Shown here: positions 15,831 through 25,415 of the stretch, in pieces
How positions within the stretch are numbered: position 1 is the first letter of the stretch
Layout: the number at the start of each line of letters is the position of its first letter
Source of the DNA: CAZYFH01 sp965197395
Lineage (GTDB): Bacteria; Acidobacteriota; Vicinamibacteria; Vicinamibacterales; UBA8438
Direction of reading: 5' to 3'
Length of the DNA: 64,000 bases
Assembly: GCA_965197395.1 (NCBI GenBank)
Contig: CBDANB010000006.1
Coordinates: 806,001-870,000 of the forward strand
The notes under the pieces: model-generated
The model's database searches: none
Seen by the model: only the letters and a program-made list of their open reading frames with translations
Told to the model about the DNA's origin: nothing
Made by a program: the position numbers and the translations under genes

Positions 15831-17930
15831 TTAGTCGGGGCGGGACGCCAGGTTGGACTCGCCGGCGGGGCGCGAGTGGGCGAGGCCGGCGAGATCGAGC
15901 AGGAACGCGTACTGAATCGCGGTCTCCCGGTATTGGCGGTCCCGGCCCGACGCGCCCCCGTGGCCAGCGTCCATGTTCGTCTTGAGCAGCAGGCGCCGGT
16001 CGTCGGCCTTCAACGCGCGCAGCTTTGCGACCCATTTCGCCGGCTCCCAGTACTGCACCTGCGAGTCGTGCAGGCCGGTCATGACAAGCAGATGCGGGCG
16101 TGGCACGGCCACCACGTTGTCATAGGGCGAATACGACCGGATGTAGTCATAGGCGCCTTTCTCGTTCGGATCGCCCCACTCGTCGTACTCGCCTGTGGTG
16201 AGCGGGATGCTCTCGTCGAGCATGGTCGTCACAACGTCGACGAACGGCACCTGTGCGACGGCCGCATGGAAGAGCTCGGGTCGCATGTTGATGACAGCGC
16301 CCATCAGGAGGCCGCCGGCGCTGCCGCCCATGGCAAAGAGACCCCCGGGCGCCGTATACCCCTCCGCGACCAGATGGTCTGCGCAGGCGATGAAGTCAGT
16401 AAACGTGTTCCGCTTGTTCCCGAGCCTGCCGTCCTCGTACCACCGACGTCCGAGCTCCTCGCCCCCTCGGACGTGCGCGATCGCGAACGCCACGCCCCGG
16501 TCGAGGAGACTTAGACGTGACGATCGAAACGCCGCCTCCATACTGATCCCATAGGACCCGTATCCATACAGCAACAGCGGAGCCGTGCCGTCGCGCGGGG
16601 TATCCCGCCGTGTGACCAGGGAGATCGGCACGCGACTGCCGTCGGCAGCCGTCGCGAACAGCCGCTCCGTCCGGTAGCCCGCGGGATCAAACTCGCCGAC
16701 CACCTCATCGCGCTTCAACAGGGTCCGCTCACGCGTCGCCATGTCGTAGTCGTAGACCGACACGGGTGTGGTCATCGACGTGTAGCCGTAGCGGAGCACA
16801 CTCGTCTCCGGCTCGCGGTTGGTGTCGATGTAGGCGTCGTACGCCGGCTCGTCGAACGCGACGTCGTGCGACCCGCCGCCGCTCCATGGACGAACATGCA
16901 GCCGCGTCAGACCCTCGTGCCGTTCCTCGATGACGAGATGGTCACGGAACAGCTCGAACCCCTCGATCAGGACGTCGTCCCGATGCGCCACGAGCTCGCG
17001 CCAATGACGGCGGGCCGGCCGCGCCTCATCGGTCTCCATGAGCCGGAAGTTCCTCGCGTCGGCATTGGTGCGAATGTAGAACCGACCCCGGTAGTGGTCG
17101 ACGTCGTACTCGTGCCCGCGCGCGCGCGGCAGGAACACCTCGAACTGGCCGGTCGGATCACCCGCGTCGAGAAATCGAAACTCGGTCGAGAGGGTCTGAT
17201 ACGACGCGATCAGTAGCAGCCGCTTCGATCGGCTGGTCCCGATGGCGCAGCTGAACGTCTCGTCTCGCTCTTCGTACACCAGCGTGTCACCGGCGGGATC
17301 CGTCCCGAGCCGATGGCGGTAAATCTGAAACGACCTGAGGGTGGTCTGGTCTTGACGCGTGTAGAAGACCGTCGCGCTGTCACTGGACCAGGCGAGATTG
17401 GCCGCGACATCGGGGATGACGTCCGGGAGCTCGACGCCGGTCGCAATGTCGCGAAACCGAATGGTGTACTGGCGACGGCCGACGGTATCGGCCGCATACG
17501 CCAGGAGACGCTGGCTCGGGCTCACGCGACGCGCACCCACGTCGCAGAACTCGTGACCAGCGGCGACTGCGTTGACGTCGAGCAGGATCTCCTCCACCTC
17601 GGATCCAATCGATGCCCGGCAGTAGATCTTGTAGTCCCGGCCATCCTCGACGCGCCGGTAGTACCGGTAGTCCCCCTCGCGATACGGCACCGACATGTCG
17701 GTCTGCTTGATGCGGCCCTTGATCTCCTCGAACAGGCGTGTCTCGAAGGCCGCGGTCCCGGCCATCGTCGCCCGTTGGTAGGCATTCTCGGCTTCGAGGT
17801 AGGCGATGACCTCCGGATCGTCCCGCTCGCGCAGCCAGTAGTAGTCGTCGATGCGCACGTCGCCGTGCTTCTCGAGGCGATGCGGGCGCTTCGATGCGAC
17901 GGGGGGCAACATGCCGGCGGGCGCCGTCAC
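15831..17930 (-). CDS. ptrB: Oligopeptidase B (S9 prolyl-oligopeptidase family)
   Basis: A 699-residue serine peptidase, the normal length for oligopeptidase B, which cleaves small peptides after basic residues. After an N-terminal beta-propeller, the alpha/beta-hydrolase part shows 'GGSAGGLLMGAVINMRPELF' (nucleophile Ser), 'TGLHDSQVQYWEPAKW' (Asp) and 'DAGHGGASGR' (His). 'RIDDYYWLRERDDPEVIAYL' is the standard opening. No signal peptide, so cytosolic. GTG 17930 shares one base with the tricorn stop (TAGTG); ATG 17912 is an alternative. It is probably co-transcribed with the tricorn gene and would finish peptides released by it. Confidence 0.92.
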   Translation of the reverse strand: MTAPAGMLPPVASKRPHRLEKHGDVRIDDYYWLRERDDPEVIAYLEAENAYQRATMAGTAAFETRLFEEIKGRIKQTDMSVPYREGDYRYYRRVEDGRDYKIYCRASIGSEVEEILLDVNAVAAGHEFCDVGARRVSPSQRLLAYAADTVGRRQYTIRFRDIATGVELPDVIPDVAANLAWSSDSATVFYTRQDQTTLRSFQIYRHRLGTDPAGDTLVYEERDETFSCAIGTSRSKRLLLIASYQTLSTEFRFLDAGDPTGQFEVFLPRARGHEYDVDHYRGRFYIRTNADARNFRLMETDEARPARRHWRELVAHRDDVLIEGFELFRDHLVIEERHEGLTRLHVRPWSGGGSHDVAFDEPAYDAYIDTNREPETSVLRYGYTSMTTPVSVYDYDMATRERTLLKRDEVVGEFDPAGYRTERLFATAADGSRVPISLVTRRDTPRDGTAPLLLYGYGSYGISMEAAFRSSRLSLLDRGVAFAIAHVRGGEELGRRWYEDGRLGNKRNTFTDFIACADHLVAEGYTAPGGLFAMGGSAGGLLMGAVINMRPELFHAAVAQVPFVDVVTTMLDESIPLTTGEYDEWGDPNEKGAYDYIRSYSPYDNVVAVPRPHLLVMTGLHDSQVQYWEPAKWVAKLRALKADDRRLLLKTNMDAGHGGASGRDRQYRETAIQYAFLLDLAGLAHSRPAGESNLASRPD

Positions 17931-20900
17931 TATGGCGTCTTCACGGGTGCGGCGGGCCGCTCCGGGAGACGCCTCGGGTTATCGCGGATCATTCTCAAGA
18001 TCTCCTCGACCGCCCGCTCGAGCTGGGGATCCCGACCGGCGATGACCGACCGGGGATCGTTGTCGACCTCGATGTCGGGCTCGACACCGACGTTCTCGAC
18101 CACCCAGCTCCCATCGGCGGCATTCGTCCCGAACTGCGGAACGTTGACCGCACCGCCATCGATCAGCGGGCCGTGGTTCGTGATCCCGATGACACCTCCC
18201 CACGACCGCTTCCCGATGAGCGGACCGAGCCCCGCCTCACGGAACCGATACGGAAAGATGTCCCCGTCCGACGCGGAGTCTTCATCGAGGAGACAGACGA
18301 GATAACCGTTGAACGTGGTGGACGGATACGTGTCCGGGGTGTCGAAGGTCCGTGCGAAGCGCGTACCGAGCACGGTCCGGCGCAACCGCTCGATCAACAT
18401 GGCCGAGACATTGCCACCACCGTTGCCGCGCACGTCGATGACGATGCCCTCCTTGCGGATCTGGCCGTAGTACCACTTGATGAACTCCTGGATCCCCGCG
18501 GCCCCCATATCGGGGACGTGGAGATAGCCCACGCGACCGTCGGTGAGCTCGGCGACCTTGCGCCGATTGGCTCCGACCTCGGTGAGATACCGGAGGCTCC
18601 GTTCCGCCGTGAGCGGCCTGAACGTCACCTCGCGCGCTCCGTCCACCGTCGCCGCGGCGTTCACCGTCAACCGTACGGGCCGGTCGGCGCGGTGACGGAG
18701 CAGCCGATAGGGGTTGTCCGTGCCCAACAGCTCCTCGCCGTCGATCGCCAGCACGTAGTCCCCGACCCGCGCGTCGACGCCGATCTCGGTGAGCGGTGAA
18801 CGATAGGTCGGCTCTTCGTTGTGCCCGGCGAAGATCTCGACGATCTGATACCGCCCGGTCTGCCGGTCGAGCTCGAAGACCGCGCCCGGCAGCGCCACGG
18901 CCGGGCGCTCCGGCGTCTCCCAATCCCCACCCGAGATGTAGGCGTGCGAGACGCTGAGCTCGGCGACCATCTCACCGATGACGTAGTTCAGGTCCGACCG
19001 ATGCGCGACGTGCGCCAGGAGCGGTTCGTACTGGCGCCTGAGCGCCTCCCAATCGTAGCCGTGCATGTTCTCGACGTAGAAGAAGTCGCGGAATCGCCGC
19101 CAGACCTCGTCGAAGATCTGCGCCCACTCCTCGGCGGGCACCCGGTCGACCATCAGGCCGCTCGTCGCTACGGTCTTCGCGTCGCCCCCGGCAGCCGGGT
19201 ACACCTTCCAGTCGCCACCTTCACGCACCAGCACGTGCTCGTCGTCCGCCGAGACCGCGTATCCGCCGATGCCGTCCGCCAGCGTCTCCGTCTCGCGGTC
19301 GGCGAGCGCGAAGCTCAGGAGCGCCGGGCGCACGTCGGCCCCCCGCCCGTAGTACTGCGGCCCACCGCGGATGACGAACACGCGCCCATCACCCGCGCTC
19401 AAGCCGGAGTAGTTGTCGAAGTCGACCGGCAGCCGGACGACGCGTTGGGCGAGCCCGTCGAAGTGGATGTCGATCGGACCCTCGGCGTCGCCGTCCGATT
19501 CGTCCCCATCCGCGTCGCCGTCGTCAGTCGCATCGTCGTCGGCCTCGACATCCACCTCGTCGCTCTCAGGCGGCAGGGGGTGCGCCACATCCGTTCGCAA
19601 GGCCAGCGCGTAGATCCCCGTTTCGCGGTCGACGAGGTAGTTCCACTCGAATGAGCCGAGCTGCGGGGCGAACTGTCGGTCGGACAAGTAATAGAGGTAG
19701 TCACCGGCCGGATCCCAGACCGGGTTCCATTCGTGGAAGTAGTCGCTTGTGATCTTGCGGAGCTCCTGGTCCGACAGACTCCAGATATAGACCGAGCTGA
19801 AGTCGGTGGGATCGGTCATCGAGAACGCCAGATGGCCACCGTGCGGCGACCAGGTGTAGTCGCGGAGTTGCCCGCGCGCTTCATCCGCCACCTCGATCAG
19901 CGCCTTCGTGGCCACCTCGAGCAGGAACAGCCGGCCGTCCTTGTCGCTGAAGGCGAGATGGTCCCCCGTCGGCGACCATTCGGGCGCGTAGCGCATTGCG
20001 CCGCCGCCGCTGGTCAGTTGCTGCGGCGCGTCCGATCCATCCTGCGCGACGATGTAGACCTCGTCCTCGCCGGTTGCGTCGGAGACAAAGGCAATCCAGC
20101 GCCCGTCGGGAGACCAGCGCGCCCACTTGTCGTGCGCGTCGGAGCTCCGGGTGAGGTTGCGCGTCGGGCCATGGTCGATCGGCGCGGTGAAGATGTCACC
20201 GCGCGCGACAAAGAGCGCGCGCTCCCCCTTCGGACTGAGCTCGGCATCCTCGATGAGGCTGGCCGCCGAGATTCGTGACGGGCGCGTGGCAAGCCCGTCG
20301 TCCGGGACGTGAATGGTGATCTGGCGGGTCTGTCCGCTGTCGATAGAGTAGATCTCGAGCTCGCCGTTCAGCTCGTAGATGATCTCGTTCGCCCCGTCGT
20401 CGCCAGGCCAACGAACGTCCCACGTGTCGCTCTCGGTCAGCTGCGTGGTCTCTCGCGTGGCAATGTCGTAGCTGTAGAGGTTGAGCGTGCCGCTCCGGTC
20501 CGAGGTGAAGTAGATCGCGTTGCCGATCCACATGGGATCGCGATCGGCACGCCGGTGGGTGGTCACCCGTTCGACGACATGCGTCTCGCGGTCGAAGATG
20601 TAGAGCTCCTGCGCCCATCCCCCTTCGTAGCGCTTCCACGTGCGAAAGTCGCGAAACAGCGGCGAGTAGACGACGCGGGTCCCGTCCGGTGACAGGTCGC
20701 CGGCCCCCGACTCGGGCATGGCGAGCGGCACCGGCAACCCGCCGTCGACCGACGCGAGATAGAGCCGGCTATCCGAGAGATCGGTGCTGTAGCGAAGCGA
20801 CCGGAAGAGCACGGCGCGACCATCCGGGCTCCAGTCGTAGACCTGGTTGTCGTAGCCCCACCGCGGCGCCAGCGGTCCCCGCGCGGGATAGTAGGTGAGC

Positions 20901-21217
20901 TGAACCGGCACCCCGCCCGCCGAGGGGATCACATAGACCTGTTCATCACCGTCGTATTGGCCCGTGAACGCGATCTGCGAGCCGTCCGGGGAAAACGCCG
21001 GAAACAGCTCTACGCCGGGATGCGCTGTCAGGCGGCGGGCGTCACCGCCGTCGACTGACGCCAACCAGAGGTCGCCGGCGTAGCTGAACACGACGCGCTC
21101 ACCGTGAACGTCGGGAAAGCGCAGAAGCTTGGTCTGCGCTGTCGCCAGCGCAGCGGTGCACAGAATGACCGCCGTACACACGGCTCCGGTGACCCCGACC
21201 CGGGTCCGTCCCACCAT
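17930..21217 (-). CDS. Tricorn-like protease (S41 family) with signal peptide
   Basis: A 1095-residue protein. After a signal peptide (residues 1-28, ending in ATA) come a WD40-like/PD40 beta-propeller with repeats such as 'FPAFSPDGSQIAFTG' and 'ARWSPDGRWIAFVSD', a very acidic linker (about 30 residues rich in Asp and Glu), the tricorn C1 helical domain with 'ELSVSHAYISGGD' (catalytic Ser-His pair), a PDZ region, and the S41 core with 'IVIDVRGNGGGNVSAML' and 'DEDSASDGDIFPYRF' (nucleophile Ser). It probably degrades peptides in the periplasm or outside the cell. ATG 21217 has a strong GGAGGAGG site; a longer frame to 21280 lacks one. Confidence 0.92.
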   Translation of the reverse strand: MVGRTRVGVTGAVCTAVILCTAALATAQTKLLRFPDVHGERVVFSYAGDLWLASVDGGDARRLTAHPGVELFPAFSPDGSQIAFTGQYDGDEQVYVIPSAGGVPVQLTYYPARGPLAPRWGYDNQVYDWSPDGRAVLFRSLRYSTDLSDSRLYLASVDGGLPVPLAMPESGAGDLSPDGTRVVYSPLFRDFRTWKRYEGGWAQELYIFDRETHVVERVTTHRRADRDPMWIGNAIYFTSDRSGTLNLYSYDIATRETTQLTESDTWDVRWPGDDGANEIIYELNGELEIYSIDSGQTRQITIHVPDDGLATRPSRISAASLIEDAELSPKGERALFVARGDIFTAPIDHGPTRNLTRSSDAHDKWARWSPDGRWIAFVSDATGEDEVYIVAQDGSDAPQQLTSGGGAMRYAPEWSPTGDHLAFSDKDGRLFLLEVATKALIEVADEARGQLRDYTWSPHGGHLAFSMTDPTDFSSVYIWSLSDQELRKITSDYFHEWNPVWDPAGDYLYYLSDRQFAPQLGSFEWNYLVDRETGIYALALRTDVAHPLPPESDEVDVEADDDATDDGDADGDESDGDAEGPIDIHFDGLAQRVVRLPVDFDNYSGLSAGDGRVFVIRGGPQYYGRGADVRPALLSFALADRETETLADGIGGYAVSADDEHVLVREGGDWKVYPAAGGDAKTVATSGLMVDRVPAEEWAQIFDEVWRRFRDFFYVENMHGYDWEALRRQYEPLLAHVAHRSDLNYVIGEMVAELSVSHAYISGGDWETPERPAVALPGAVFELDRQTGRYQIVEIFAGHNEEPTYRSPLTEIGVDARVGDYVLAIDGEELLGTDNPYRLLRHRADRPVRLTVNAAATVDGAREVTFRPLTAERSLRYLTEVGANRRKVAELTDGRVGYLHVPDMGAAGIQEFIKWYYGQIRKEGIVIDVRGNGGGNVSAMLIERLRRTVLGTRFARTFDTPDTYPSTTFNGYLVCLLDEDSASDGDIFPYRFREAGLGPLIGKRSWGGVIGITNHGPLIDGGAVNVPQFGTNAADGSWVVENVGVEPDIEVDNDPRSVIAGRDPQLERAVEEILRMIRDNPRRLPERPAAPVKTP

Positions 21218-21280
21218 CGGCTCCTCCTCCCTACCATCACGTGTCTCTGTCTCGAACATCGGCTCCACCGTCTGCGGCAA

Positions 21281-24200
21281 CTACTCCGACCGGAGCGCCG
21301 CCAGGAGCGGCGACCGCACCGCCGCCACGGTCGCTGCGAGCGACGCCAACAAGCCGGTGGCGACGACCACGAGCAGCAGTCCGCCTAGCGAGAGCAGCGG
21401 CACCCCGCCGCCCCGCTCGAGCCATGCGGGCGCGATCGCCACGAACGCGCACACCGTGCCCGCCGCGAGGCCGGCGCCGAGCAGGAACGCGTTCTCCGCG
21501 AGCACCATCAACGTCAGATGACCCGCGTTGTAACCAACCGCGCGGAGGAGGGCGAGCTCCCGACGCCGCTCCAGGACGTTGCGAAGCAGCACCGCGCCCA
21601 GGCCGAACGTCCCCAGGACGAGGCCCAACCCGCCAAGGGTCTGGAACGTCGCCAGGTAGGTGTTGTTCACGCGATGGAACGCCGCGAGCCGCTCACTCGC
21701 GGAGACGACGTCGAATCCGAAGTCCGCCATGCGGTCTTCGAACGCCGCGCTGACGTCCGCGATTCGGTCGGGCGCCGCGTCGATGAGGAAGAAGCGGTAG
21801 CCGTCGTAATCGGGAAAGACTCGCTCGAACTGCTGCTCGCCGATCAGGACCTCCCGCTGAAAAATACTGTCCGACAACGCGGCGACAATCCGGAGGCGGA
21901 TCGGCCGATCGGTGTCCTTGTTCAGCACGAAGTCGTCACCCACCGCCAGATGCAGCGCGTAGCTCAGCGACGTCTGGTCCGCGATGGCCGGTATGGCGCC
22001 GTCGTCGAACACGCGATCGAGCAACAGCCAGGGGTTGGCGGTCTCCTCGGCGGTCTCGGCCAGGCTTTGACCGAACGCGAAGCGCCCCTCCTCGACGAAG
22101 GACGCCGTCGGCGCCAGGACGCGCGGGTCCTTGGCCTGATAGAGGTTCAGGCAGCTCGCGTCCTCGCCAGGTCGTAGGCGAAAACGCTGCATCGCGACGC
22201 CCGCGAGCGGCCCCGCTGCGTCATAGAGGTCGCCGATGTTGAGCGCGTCCCGGCCGACGTCGGTCGACGGATCGTGCACGATCGGCAGCAGCGTGTCCGC
22301 GAGCAACGTGAATCCGCCGGTCCCCGACTGCCGATCGAGCTCGACGCCCCCGCCCTCAATTCGGAACGCATCGACCGCGACGATGATGAACGCGGCGGAC
22401 GCGATCAGGGCGATACAGAGCACGCTGCGGCCGGGTCGATACGACGCGTTGCGAAAACCGACCTGCGAGAGCGACCACCGACCGGCGGTGTCGCGGGCCG
22501 GGCGGCCGTGGAGCCAGGCCGACGCGAACGCCAGCATCGCGCACAGCAGGACGAGGCCGCCGCCGAAGAAGCCGGCGGTCGCGGCCAGGACCCCGATGGA
22601 CGCCAGACCGACGAGCAAGAGACCGAGCACGGTCAGTGCCAGGGCGATGGCCCACGCGCGCGACCGGGTCGGTGGCGCAACGGCCGCCGCGTCGACCACG
22701 CCGGTGACCTCCGCCACCGCGCCCGCGAGCAGACTACGCGGCGAGGCGGGCGCCAATGCCCGGAGCGTCCAGCCGATGGAGGCGAACGCCGAGACGATGC
22801 CGCCGGCGACCCCGGCGGAGAGCATCCACGGCGACACATGGAGCGCCAGCCGCGTCGTGCCGACCGCGTCCACCCACCACGTGCGCAGCCCCCACATAAT
22901 CAGGTCGGCATAGCCGATGGCGCCCACGACACCGACCACGCTCCCGGCCACCGACAACACGAAGGCCTCGCCGAGAAACACTCGCCGAATCGCCCGCGCG
23001 TCGAACCCGGCGGCGCGCAGCAGGCCGAGCTCCGGCAGCCGCTGCTCGACGCCGAGCCGGAAGAACAGGCTGGCCAGCAACAGGGCCGACACGACCAGGA
23101 AGAAGCTGAAGTAGATGAAGTAGAGGCCGAAGTCCGTGGCGCCAGCCGACGCCTCGATCGCGAGGGCGCGTGCGGGGTAGACCACGAACCCGAGTGCGAG
23201 CGGGTCGATCGACGCCCGCAGGGCATCACTGAATTGCTGGCGCGCCGCGTCGAGTGCGCCGACCTCCTGGCCGACGTCGGCCGGGAACAGCCGCACCGAG
23301 GTCAGCTGTCCCCACCGCGATGCCCACAACTGCTGACCGGCCTCGAGCGGGATGAACGCTTTCGGTGTAGTCCGATGTTCGTCCCAGTACTCCTCGTCCG
23401 CCGGTCTGATCAAGCTCAAATCGACCTCGAACGGCGGGTCCCAGTCGACAACGTTGCTCGCTTCCGTGATGCCTGGGTAGTCAGGGGCGAGATCGCGGTC
23501 ATCCGCGGGGCCGGCCAACGGCACGACATCCGCCACGCGCAGCTCGGTCTCGCGCGTGCTCAACCGGCCCTCATCCTCCCAGACGTAGTACTCCAGCGTG
23601 AGCGAGTCGCCGGCCGCCGCCGCGAGATTATCAGCCGCCCAGCCATTGAGGACGACCGGTGGCTGCGCGGCGGCGTCATCGCGCGGTGCCGAGCTGACCA
23701 GGTCCAGATTGAACGCGGTCACGAGCGAGTACGGAACGACCCGTTCGCCGACACGCAACGCGTTGGCCAGATAGGTGAGCACGGGCTCCACCCGCAAACC
23801 CTGCTGGTCGGCGGCGGCATCGATCGTCGTGGCGGTGGCATCGTTGAGGAGACCGGCGGCTGCCTCGACGGCGAACGCACCCCGGTCCGCCAACGTGCGC
23901 ACCCGCAGCCCCAGATCGTCGAGTCGGGCCGTGACCCGCACGGCCGCCTCGGCCGTCGCGAGCGGCGCCGCCTCTCCCCTCGCGCCTGCCCCTTCACCCC
24001 TAATACCTAGGAGCACGGTGTTGGCGCGCCCGTCTTGCTCGAGCTCGCTCTGTAGCCGGGCAAGCGACACGAACACGGAGCGCGCGAATCCCTGCTGCGG
24101 GCGGAACGAGAACTCCCCGAGCTCGCCGCCCGGCAGCACGCGCCCTATCCCGAGCCGCAGCGTGCGGCCAACGTCGTCACGTCGCCCGTGGAGCGAGCTG

Positions 24201-24700
24201 ATTGGGACCGCGGACGGCTTCTCCACCCGAATCAACAGCGCGTCGTCGTCCCCGGCCCCCAGCTCGCGGGCCAGGCCGTCGCTGACGAACGCCGTGTTGC
24301 GGTTCAGCGCATAGCCCTCAGGCTCGAGCCCATGGAAGGCCCAGAACCGCTCGTCCACGCCGTACACCTGGACGCTGGAGGCGCGGCGTCCGCTGCTCTG
24401 ATGGGTCACGAACCCTTCCACCGCCACGATCGGCGCAGCGCCGCTGAACGCCGCGGACATCCCATCCGCGCCCATGAGCTCGGCGGCGAGCTCTTCCCGG
24501 ACAAATCCCTGGCTGGTGACAACCTGGTCAATGGCACCGAGACGCTCGAGCGCCAGCGCCCGCAGGCTGGCGCGGACGGATGACCCGACCAGGAGCGCGC
24601 CGGCCAGAACAGCCACCGCGACGGCCACCCCCGCGACGACGGCCAGGTTGGTGCGCCAGAAATGCGTGACGTTGCGCCTGACGAGCGCTGACAGGGTCAT
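21281..24700 (-). CDS. FtsX-type ABC transporter permease (double FtsX/MacB-like)
   Basis: A 1139-residue protein with an N-terminal helix ('NLAVVAGVAVAVAVLAGALL'), a large extracytoplasmic MacB-PCD-like domain, a first FtsX four-helix module around residues 540-660 and a second near the C-terminus ('FGLGAVLLRNVLERRRELAL', then 'LMVLAENAFLLGAGLAAGT'). Such large permeases export lipids or lipoproteins with a separate ATPase. ATG 24700 overlaps the ATPase stop by 4 nt (ATGA), so they form one unit; a longer frame to 24766 would only add codons inside the ATPase gene. Confidence 0.88.
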   Translation of the reverse strand: MTLSALVRRNVTHFWRTNLAVVAGVAVAVAVLAGALLVGSSVRASLRALALERLGAIDQVVTSQGFVREELAAELMGADGMSAAFSGAAPIVAVEGFVTHQSSGRRASSVQVYGVDERFWAFHGLEPEGYALNRNTAFVSDGLARELGAGDDDALLIRVEKPSAVPISSLHGRRDDVGRTLRLGIGRVLPGGELGEFSFRPQQGFARSVFVSLARLQSELEQDGRANTVLLGIRGEGAGARGEAAPLATAEAAVRVTARLDDLGLRVRTLADRGAFAVEAAAGLLNDATATTIDAAADQQGLRVEPVLTYLANALRVGERVVPYSLVTAFNLDLVSSAPRDDAAAQPPVVLNGWAADNLAAAAGDSLTLEYYVWEDEGRLSTRETELRVADVVPLAGPADDRDLAPDYPGITEASNVVDWDPPFEVDLSLIRPADEEYWDEHRTTPKAFIPLEAGQQLWASRWGQLTSVRLFPADVGQEVGALDAARQQFSDALRASIDPLALGFVVYPARALAIEASAGATDFGLYFIYFSFFLVVSALLLASLFFRLGVEQRLPELGLLRAAGFDARAIRRVFLGEAFVLSVAGSVVGVVGAIGYADLIMWGLRTWWVDAVGTTRLALHVSPWMLSAGVAGGIVSAFASIGWTLRALAPASPRSLLAGAVAEVTGVVDAAAVAPPTRSRAWAIALALTVLGLLLVGLASIGVLAATAGFFGGGLVLLCAMLAFASAWLHGRPARDTAGRWSLSQVGFRNASYRPGRSVLCIALIASAAFIIVAVDAFRIEGGGVELDRQSGTGGFTLLADTLLPIVHDPSTDVGRDALNIGDLYDAAGPLAGVAMQRFRLRPGEDASCLNLYQAKDPRVLAPTASFVEEGRFAFGQSLAETAEETANPWLLLDRVFDDGAIPAIADQTSLSYALHLAVGDDFVLNKDTDRPIRLRIVAALSDSIFQREVLIGEQQFERVFPDYDGYRFFLIDAAPDRIADVSAAFEDRMADFGFDVVSASERLAAFHRVNNTYLATFQTLGGLGLVLGTFGLGAVLLRNVLERRRELALLRAVGYNAGHLTLMVLAENAFLLGAGLAAGTVCAFVAIAPAWLERGGGVPLLSLGGLLLVVVATGLLASLAATVAAVRSPLLAALRSE

Positions 24701-25383
24701 GAGGTCGGGCTCCGTTTTTCTTCCGCTTCCAGCTGGTGGTTGTTCAGCCGGTAGCGGCGGGAACACCGCGCCGCGAGCTCCGCGTTGTGGGTCACGATAA
24801 GCAGGACGCTGTTGTGTGCGCGATGCAGCTCGAACAGCAGCGCGCTGACCGCCTCGGCTGAATCCCGGTCGAGGTTGCCGGTCGGCTCATCGCAGAGGAC
24901 CAGGGGCGGCTCCTGGATCAGCGCGCGCGCCAGGGCCACACGCTGACGCTCGCCGCCCGACAGCTCGGCAGGCCGATGGTCGAGTCTATCCCGCAACCCG
25001 ACGTGCTCGATCAAGGACACCGCCCGGTCGGTGACAGCCGAGCTCGGATCGCTCACGAGCGTCGGCACCAACACATTCTCGAGCACGGTGCACTGCGGGA
25101 GCAGCAAGTGATCCTGAAAGACGAATCCGACCTTGGTATTGCGAAAGCCGGCGAGCTCGCGTTCGCCGAGGGCATATGGGTCCGCGCCCTCGAGCCTGAC
25201 CGTGCCGCTTGTCGGCGGCTCCAGCGCGCCGATGATGTACAGCAGCGTGCTCTTCCCACTCCCCGATGGCCCCATGATCGACGCCGCGTCGCCGCGCGAC
25301 AGGGAGAGCGACACATCCGTCAAGATCGGCAGCGGACCACGGGTCGTGGGGTACTGCTTCGTGAGATTGCTGACTTCGAGCAA
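24697..25383 (-). CDS. ABC transporter ATP-binding protein (LolD/MacB type)
   Basis: A 228-residue ATPase subunit. Walker A 'GPSGSGKSTLLYIIGAL', Q-loop 'KVGFVFQDHLLLPQCTV', signature 'LSGGERQRVALARAL', Walker B 'LVLCDEPTGNLD' and H-loop 'LLIVTHNAELA' are all intact. The family partner is the FtsX-type permease encoded immediately downstream. The operon 25383 to 17930 would encode exporter and proteases together; a link between them is inferred only from order. Confidence 0.93.
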   Translation of the reverse strand: MLEVSNLTKQYPTTRGPLPILTDVSLSLSRGDAASIMGPSGSGKSTLLYIIGALEPPTSGTVRLEGADPYALGERELAGFRNTKVGFVFQDHLLLPQCTVLENVLVPTLVSDPSSAVTDRAVSLIEHVGLRDRLDHRPAELSGGERQRVALARALIQEPPLVLCDEPTGNLDRDSAEAVSALLFELHRAHNSVLLIVTHNAELAARCSRRYRLNNHQLEAEEKRSPTS

Positions 25384-25415
25384 GGGGAACGCCCCTTCCG
25401 CGCCGGACTAGCTGT

